From: SCTD01 sp046593875
Lineage (GTDB): Bacteria; Actinomycetota; Actinomycetes; Mycobacteriales; SCTD01
Assembly (NCBI GenBank): GCA_046593875.1
Contig: JBKJQQ010000062.1
Location: forward strand, 1 to 17,107
Reading direction: 5' to 3'
Length of the DNA stretch: 17,107 nucleotides
Shown here: in pieces, positions 12,843 to 17,107 of the stretch
How the letters are laid out: the number at the start of each line of letters is the position of its first letter
How positions within the stretch are numbered: the stretch's first letter is position 1
Made by a program: the position numbers and the translations under genes
The notes under the pieces: model-generated
The model's database searches: none
Seen by the model: the letters and a program-made list of their open reading frames with translations, nothing else
What the model was told of the DNA's origin: nothing

Positions 12843-13583
12843 ATGAGCGGCAACAAGCAGGTACGCGTGAGCAGGGTGGCCGACTGGGCCGGCTGGTGCA
12901 GCCCATGCGAGAGCGAGGACCGACCGCTCGTGCTGACCCGCACCGGGCCCGCCGGCAGCCTCGCGTGGCTGGCCGGTCTCAGTGACGACGACCGCTTCCT
13001 GCTGCTCACCTGCAACGTGTGCGGGCACTGGCAGCTCGTGCCGGCGAACGAGGAGGACGACCCCGAGGTCGTCCTCACCGAGGACCCGGTCGACGCGTCG
13101 GTCCGGGACGCCGTGCTCGAGGTCGTGACCGCTGCCCGCGCCGTGCCCACACCCCGCGCGGACGCCGTCATGGCCGCCCCACCGGTGCCGGCCGTCGTCA
13201 GCGAGGCGGCCGCGGCCGCTGTCGAGCTGCTCGTCGAGGTCCCGCCGGTCCACGCTCCCGCCTGCGCTGCCGTCCCGGCCCCGCGTCGTCCGGCCGTCGC
13301 GCTCCCCGAGACCGGTCCGGCGTTCTCGCCGGAAGCCGTCGCCGCGGCCACGCGCGTCCTGGCCGCCGCGCGGGCGCAGACCCAGCGCACCGCGCCCCGC
13401 TCCGGCGACCAGCGTCCGGCCCCGCTCGACCGCAGCCGCCGAACGCGCAACTCCGCCACCGGCCGGCGCACTGAGCGCCCCGCGCCGGCGCGGATCCCGC
13501 GTCCTGCGGCGCCCGCCGTCGCCACCTCGATCGTCCTGCCGGCGGTCACCGCCTCCCAGCTGGTCCTGGCCACCGCGCGCTGA
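12843..13583 (+). CDS. Protein with two CxxC pairs (probable zinc ribbon) and a disordered Ala/Pro tail, unknown function
   Basis: A 246-residue protein; the ATG follows GGGCGGGA at short spacing. The N-terminal about 75 residues hold two CxxC pairs, Cys19/Cys22 (WCSPCES) and Cys57/Cys60 (TCNVCGHW). The spacing and flanking aromatic residues suggest a single zinc-binding module. An acidic stretch (69-86, ANEEDDPEVVLTEDP) follows. From about 95 to the end the protein is rich in Ala, Pro, Val and later Arg, with little predicted structure apart from short Ala-rich helices (about 118-132 and 160-176). The Arg-rich region near 180-220 could bind nucleic acid. There is no signal peptide. The opposite-strand frame across this region is Arg/Ser/Ala-rich without a domain pattern, so I prefer this strand. 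I do not recognise the family. It stands alone between a terminator and a convergent gene. Confidence 0.65.
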   Translation: MSGNKQVRVSRVADWAGWCSPCESEDRPLVLTRTGPAGSLAWLAGLSDDDRFLLLTCNVCGHWQLVPANEEDDPEVVLTEDPVDASVRDAVLEVVTAARAVPTPRADAVMAAPPVPAVVSEAAAAAVELLVEVPPVHAPACAAVPAPRRPAVALPETGPAFSPEAVAAATRVLAAARAQTQRTAPRSGDQRPAPLDRSRRTRNSATGRRTERPAPARIPRPAAPAVATSIVLPAVTASQLVLATAR

Positions 13584-13587
13584 CCCG

Positions 13588-13611
13588 GCCGGGCGCCGTC
13601 ACCGGCCCGGC
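13588..13611. terminator. Hairpin at the convergent ends of the CxxC-protein and acylase genes
   Basis: Arms GCCGGGC (13588-13594) and GCCCGGC (13605-13611) enclose a ten-base loop that contains the acylase stop codon (13599-13601). The two convergent genes are separated by only 15 bp, so this short stem is the only obvious bidirectional terminator. Confidence 0.4.
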
Positions 13612-16469
13612 GACACCCTCCGCACGCGAGCACGGACCAGGCCGGCGGCGACGAGCAGCAGGACGGCGCCCCACAGCACGGCCGTCGACGCACCCGTCGC
13701 AGGCAGGGCGCCCACGGCCGGAGCGGGACCCGCCGCAGGCGCCGGCGGTCGCGCGGGCGCCGTGCTCCGGGACCTCGTGAAGGACACGACCTGCTGGAAG
13801 GTGGGCCGGTTCTGGAAGTCGAACGTCGGCACGTTCACCAGACCGAGGCCCGAGGAGCGGATGCGGTCCTGGTTCTTGTCGTAGCGCCAGGCCCGCGGGT
13901 CGGCGCCCTGCCTCGCGGCGACGGTCGCGACGGCGCGAGCCAGCGAGGCGCGCAGGTCGGCGCGGCAGTCGGCCAGGGCGCCGCCTCCGCAGTAGGTCCG
14001 CGAGAAGCGACCGCGGACGGGCTGCCCCAGCACCTGACGCAGGTCCTTGTCGACGTAGCCGTACCAGCCGACGGCGTTCCAGCCCCCCGGGGTCATCCGC
14101 GGGTGGTCGTCGATCTTGCCCGGCACGGCCGTGACGAGGTCGCCGAGGACCGGGCGCAGGACGGTGCGCGCCAGGTCCTCCCACCAGGCGTCGAACAGCG
14201 CGATGGCCGCCTGGTCGGCGTAGGCGCCGTCGCGGTCCCGGTCGACCCGGTTTCCGCCGCGGGCCTGCCAGGCCCGCAGCAGCTCGAGCTCCACGGACCG
14301 CTCCGCGTCTGCCCCGACCACGGCCAGGACCTCCGGGAGCAGCTGCTGGGCCCGCGGGTCCACGGTCGCCGCGTCGATCATCGCCCCGGTCAGCTCGGAC
14401 AGGGTGGCCTTCGCCGGGCCGGCGGTCAGCGGCGCGACGCGCGCGTCGAGCGACAGGGAGCGGTAGACCGAACCGAATGCGTACTGGTCGTCGGCGGCCG
14501 TGAAGCCCGGCGCAGGCTTGTTGTTCCAGCTGGTCATCCAGCCCTTGGGCGGGTTGATGGCCCGGGGCAGAGCCGACTGGGGCAGGTCGCCGCGCCAGTC
14601 GAAGCGGGCCGCGGCGGCGCGCGGCAGCCGCGGGTCGATGCCGGGGGCGCGCTGCGGCAGCAGGCCGCTCGAGTAGTAGGCGGTGTCGCGGCTGTCGACG
14701 TAGAACCAGTTGAACGTGTAGTCGACCGCCTCGAACGCCTTCATGAAGGAGCGCGCGTCCCGGACGTAGTTCGGGTCGTTGACGCGCGCGAAGCCGACCG
14801 CGCTGTCGAACTCCCCGCCGTACGTCGTGCGCTGGATCGTGTAGCCGACCGGCTTGCCGCCGGACAGGGTGCGCAGCTGCACGATGCCGTGCCGCGAGCG
14901 CAGCACCTCCATGTCGACGACCTGCGGCACCCCGGCGCCGCCGGCGCTGGGCTTGGCGATCTGGCGGTGCACGTAGCGGTCGAACGGGACGCAGGCGCCC
15001 GCGGCGTCGAGGTAGGACGTCGACTGCACGGAGGCGGGCGAGCCGTCGGCGTTGCAGAGCACCTCGGCGACGGTGTCGGTGTTGTCGTGGTTGGCGCTGG
15101 TGGCCGACCACGCGTAGTCCACCCCGTGGCCGAGCTGCACCACGAAGTGCGTGCCCGGGAAGGCTGCGCCACGCGCGGCGTACGACGGTCCGTGCAGGTC
15201 GATCTCCAGCAGGATCTGCGGCGCGAAGTAGCCCACCTGCGGGCCGAAGACCGCGAGCGGGAAGCCGTTCTCGCTCTCGGCGGCGTTGACGACCAGGGCG
15301 TTGCTCATCCCGCTGGTCTTCAGGCCGAGCGCGATCGGGCCGAGCGGCCCGTCGATGACGTCGGGTCGAGCCGTCGGCGCCGTGGGCGCGGCACCGGGCA
15401 GGCGCACGGGCGAGACGTCGCGGCCGGTGCCACCGAACACGGGCGCACCGGCGTCCGGCACCGCCACCGCAGCCGGGTCGACGGTGCCGTAGCGGTGGTA
15501 CGGGAACGGCGCGTCGATGGTGCTCGGCGCCTCCGGGTCGTCGTGCGCCATGAGGTCGTCGAAGACCTCCCGGCCCTCGACGGCGCCGAGCTTGCCGCGC
15601 AGCGCGGCGAGGAACTGCCCGTTGGCGTACTCCGCGCCGCCGCCGCTGCCGAAGATGCCGCCGACCAGCGAGGCGACGTAGACGACGTCGGCCCGGGTCC
15701 AGTCCCGGGGCACGACCTGCAGCGCGGCGTACTCCGCCGGGCAGGTCGGCGCTGCGGCGACGGGGCAGGCCTCGCGCTGCGCCTGGTTCACACCGGCGAG
15801 GAACGCGTCGAGCCGCGCCTGGAGCGCCTCGCCCTCGCCGGGGTAGCGCGTGGGCAGGTCGGCGATCTGCTGAGCCGCCTCCTGCTCGGTGTAGGCCGCG
15901 GTCTGCAGCTGGGCGCGGTCCATCGCCAGGTTGCCCGGCGACGGGCCGAGGAACTGGGTCAGCCGGGCGGCGCCGACGTGCCGCAGCGCGTCCTGCAGGA
16001 ACATCCGGTCCTGCGTGCCTGCGTAGCCCGCGCCGAAGGCGGTGTCGGCGTCGGTGACGCCGTAGACGTGCGGCACCCCGAACCGGTCCCGCAGCACGGT
16101 GACGCCGTCGCGCGGACGCAGCGTCGCCACGACGTCCTCGGGGTCGACGCCGAGCGCCGCCTCCTTGAAGGTCTCCTGCAGCACCGCGGGCGTGATGTCC
16201 TTTGGCGCGATGCGGTTCAGCGCGTCGTAGAGCGGCAGCTGGTCGACCGCGTTCGCGGGACGGGCACCGGTGGCCTGGAACGCCGTGACGTCGCGAGCGG
16301 TGTACCTGCCGTTGGCGCCCGGCGGCAGGATGTTGCGCACCGCGCCGGCGTCGGGGGCGGCCGCACGCTGCGCCTTCGTCGGAGGCTGGCCGCTGACCGG
16401 CTCAGCGCCCAGGGCGGGCGACGACGACAGCAGCAGGACGAGCGGCAGCGCGAGCAGGACGGGGCGCAC
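13599..16469 (-). CDS. Penicillin acylase-family Ntn hydrolase with LPXTG-type cell-wall sorting signal
   Basis: A 956-residue precursor of the penicillin acylase family (peptidase S45), which self-cleaves and hydrolyses amide bonds of acylated small molecules. I chose the GTG at 16467-16469 because GGAAGGA lies five bases upstream and a signal peptide starts there (about 1-22, MRPVLLALPL and an AlGA end). The ATG 13 codons upstream (16508) lacks a good ribosome site. Alpha-chain homology begins near 118 with VTVLRDRFGVPHVYGVTDAD. The nucleophile is predicted to be Ser389 in KTSGMSNALVV, exposed by autocleavage. The beta chain continues with GPQVGYFAPQ, an oxyanion-type SWNNKP (Asn649/650) and WNAVGWYGY. 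After a Pro/Ala linker (about 904-920), the end is LPATG (922-926), a hydrophobic segment (929-946) and an Arg-rich tail, a sortase sorting signal. Substrates may be beta-lactams, acyl-homoserine lactones or lipopeptides; sequence does not decide. Confidence 0.9.
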   Translation of the reverse strand: MRPVLLALPLVLLLSSSPALGAEPVSGQPPTKAQRAAAPDAGAVRNILPPGANGRYTARDVTAFQATGARPANAVDQLPLYDALNRIAPKDITPAVLQETFKEAALGVDPEDVVATLRPRDGVTVLRDRFGVPHVYGVTDADTAFGAGYAGTQDRMFLQDALRHVGAARLTQFLGPSPGNLAMDRAQLQTAAYTEQEAAQQIADLPTRYPGEGEALQARLDAFLAGVNQAQREACPVAAAPTCPAEYAALQVVPRDWTRADVVYVASLVGGIFGSGGGAEYANGQFLAALRGKLGAVEGREVFDDLMAHDDPEAPSTIDAPFPYHRYGTVDPAAVAVPDAGAPVFGGTGRDVSPVRLPGAAPTAPTARPDVIDGPLGPIALGLKTSGMSNALVVNAAESENGFPLAVFGPQVGYFAPQILLEIDLHGPSYAARGAAFPGTHFVVQLGHGVDYAWSATSANHDNTDTVAEVLCNADGSPASVQSTSYLDAAGACVPFDRYVHRQIAKPSAGGAGVPQVVDMEVLRSRHGIVQLRTLSGGKPVGYTIQRTTYGGEFDSAVGFARVNDPNYVRDARSFMKAFEAVDYTFNWFYVDSRDTAYYSSGLLPQRAPGIDPRLPRAAAARFDWRGDLPQSALPRAINPPKGWMTSWNNKPAPGFTAADDQYAFGSVYRSLSLDARVAPLTAGPAKATLSELTGAMIDAATVDPRAQQLLPEVLAVVGADAERSVELELLRAWQARGGNRVDRDRDGAYADQAAIALFDAWWEDLARTVLRPVLGDLVTAVPGKIDDHPRMTPGGWNAVGWYGYVDKDLRQVLGQPVRGRFSRTYCGGGALADCRADLRASLARAVATVAARQGADPRAWRYDKNQDRIRSSGLGLVNVPTFDFQNRPTFQQVVSFTRSRSTAPARPPAPAAGPAPAVGALPATGASTAVLWGAVLLLVAAGLVRARVRRVSPGR

Positions 16470-16563
16470 GAGGGTCCTTCCAGAGGTGTGACCCCTGTGT
16501 TTCGCCATGATCGCCGGCGGGGCCTGCCACCGGCCCGCTGTGACGCGCACCTCAGCCGTCCGC

Positions 16564-16698
16564 TCAGGGGCGGGAGCGGGCAGCCCAGCTGCGGTGCTCG
16601 TGCGGCACCGACAGCACCACCGGCACGGGCAGCCGACGGTGTCGCGCGGCGGCCCGGCGACGGCGGCGTGACGGCACCAGGCTGCGGAGCAGGCGCAC
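16564..16698 (-). CDS. Possible small basic protein of 44 residues directly after dnaB
   Basis: A GTG at 16696-16698 lies four bases past the dnaB stop and opens 44 codons to a TGA (16564-16566). The product is Arg-rich in its first half (five Arg in a row near residues 11-15), then PVPVVLSVPHEHRSW. About 86 percent of third positions are G or C, as expected for a real gene at this GC, but high-GC noise frames can score the same. No separate ribosome binding site is clear; coupling to dnaB translation would be needed. A hairpin inside it (16593-16618) argues the other way, since that could be the dnaB terminator. Function is unknown. This is a tentative call. Confidence 0.3.
   Translation of the reverse strand: MRLLRSLVPSRRRRRAAARHRRLPVPVVLSVPHEHRSWAARSRP
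16593..16618 (-). terminator. Possible terminator hairpin downstream of dnaB
   Basis: On the - strand GGTGCT and AGCACC (16613-16618 and 16593-16598) pair over six bases, with an inner GTGC-C-GCAC stem between them. It lies about 85 bases past the dnaB stop and inside the tentative 44-codon ORF. It is a short stem without a T-run. Confidence 0.25.
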
Positions 16699-16702
16699 CC
16701 GC

Positions 16703-17107
16703 TCAGCCCGGGTTCATGTCGACGAAGCGGCTGTAGTGGCCCTGGAAGGCGACCGTGATCGTCGCGGTCGGCCCGTTGCGGTGCTTGGCCACGATGAAGT
16801 CGGCCTCGCCCGCGCGCGGGCTCTCCTTCTCGTAGGCGTCCTCGCGGTGCAGCAGGATCACCATGTCCGCGTCCTGCTCGATCGAGCCCGATTCGCGGAG
16901 GTCGGCGATCTGCGGCTTCTTGTCCGTGCGCTGCTCGGCGCCGCGGTTGAGCTGGCTCATCGCGATCACCGGGATCTCGAGCTCCTTGGCCAGCAGCTTG
17001 AGCGACCGGGACAGCTCCGAGACCTCCTGCTGGCGGCTCTCGGACTTCTTGTTGCCGCTCATCAGCTGCAGGTAGTCGATGACGATCAGCTTGAGGTCGT
17101 TGCGCTG
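16703..17107 (-). CDS. dnaB: Replicative DNA helicase DnaB, C-terminal 134 residues (runs off the right edge)
   Basis: This is the end of the RecA-like ATPase domain of the hexameric helicase that unwinds DNA at the replication fork. The visible part starts just before Walker B (LIVIDYLQLM) and continues through RQQEVSELSRSLKLLAKELEIP. The SQLNRGAEQR motif, which senses nucleotide and contacts DNA, comes next, then the DLRESGSIEQDADMV motif and a VAKHRNGPTATI strand. It stops normally at NPG (TGA, complement of 16703-16705). No intein is seen in the visible part; Walker A, a common intein site, lies outside the window. The actinobacterial form of these motifs supports the host assignment. The acylase gene downstream on the same strand is 233 bp away and is probably transcribed separately. 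Confidence 0.97.
   Translation of the reverse strand, partial: QRNDLKLIVIDYLQLMSGNKKSESRQQEVSELSRSLKLLAKELEIPVIAMSQLNRGAEQRTDKKPQIADLRESGSIEQDADMVILLHREDAYEKESPRAGEADFIVAKHRNGPTATITVAFQGHYSRFVDMNPG

Noticed and set aside
12761..13693. - strand frame opposite the CxxC-protein gene
   Set aside because: It has a Cys-rich first 30 residues but otherwise Ala/Ser/Thr/Arg noise, and it overlaps the end of the acylase gene on the same strand. The + strand frame has a ribosome site and paired CxxC motifs.
14103..16736. Very long + strand frame opposite the acylase
   Set aside because: It is an antisense shadow; the acylase on the other strand has a signal peptide, nucleophile site and sorting signal.
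1..17107. Mobile elements, CRISPR arrays, tRNA/rRNA genes, inteins
   Set aside because: I looked for transposase motifs, regularly spaced repeats, tRNA-like folds and intein splice motifs in the visible genes and saw none. The intein check for DnaB is incomplete because Walker A lies outside the window.

Overview
The window looks like chromosomal DNA of a high-GC actinobacterium. Evidence: very high GC in every gene with G or C in most third codon positions, GTG starts, short gaps, a DnaB C-terminus of actinobacterial type, a mycobacterial/streptomycete-like branched-chain 2-oxoacid dehydrogenase operon, and secreted proteins with Tat or LPXTG signals. The genus cannot be fixed from sequence alone. 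I saw no IS element, prophage, CRISPR array, tRNA or rRNA. No stretch longer than 300 bases lacks a gene; the longest gaps are 16470-16702 (possible 44-codon ORF and a hairpin), 3247-3432 (divergent promoter region) and 7277-7453 (leader of the dehydrogenase operon).

Layout. 1-392 (-) is the start of a secreted protein cut by the window edge. 537-677 (-) is a 46-residue basic protein. 818-3246 (-) is a two-gene operon: a phosphotriesterase-like metallohydrolase overlapping an aldehyde dehydrogenase by ATGA, followed by a hairpin terminator. 3433-3627 (+) is a 64-residue charged protein, separated from the next operon by a perfect 19-bp inverted repeat. 3691-7276 (-) is the E1-alpha/E1-beta/E2 operon of a branched-chain 2-oxoacid dehydrogenase, both junctions TGATG, with no E3 gene here. 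7454-8461 (-) is a membrane-anchored Ala-rich coiled-coil protein and 8562-9032 (-) an SRPBCC protein. Divergently, 9123-12673 (+) holds a lipoprotein, a YibE/F-like membrane protein and a Tat-exported M14 carboxypeptidase. 12843-13583 (+) encodes a protein with two CxxC pairs and a long disordered tail. 13599-16469 (-) encodes a penicillin-acylase-family Ntn hydrolase ending in an LPXTG-type sorting signal. 16703-17107 (-) is the 3' end of dnaB, cut by the right edge.

Function. The dehydrogenase operon should convert branched-chain 2-oxoacids to acyl-CoAs, feeding branched fatty acid synthesis or amino acid catabolism. The hydrolase/aldehyde dehydrogenase pair suggests a small catabolic or detoxification step of unknown substrate. 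Much of the remainder concerns the cell envelope: lipoprotein plus YibE/F, exported carboxypeptidase and wall-anchored acylase. I found no clear new multi-gene system. The most distinctive items are the wall-anchored acylase, the lipoprotein-YibE/F couple, the PTE-ALDH couple and the unrecognised CxxC protein with palindromes upstream.
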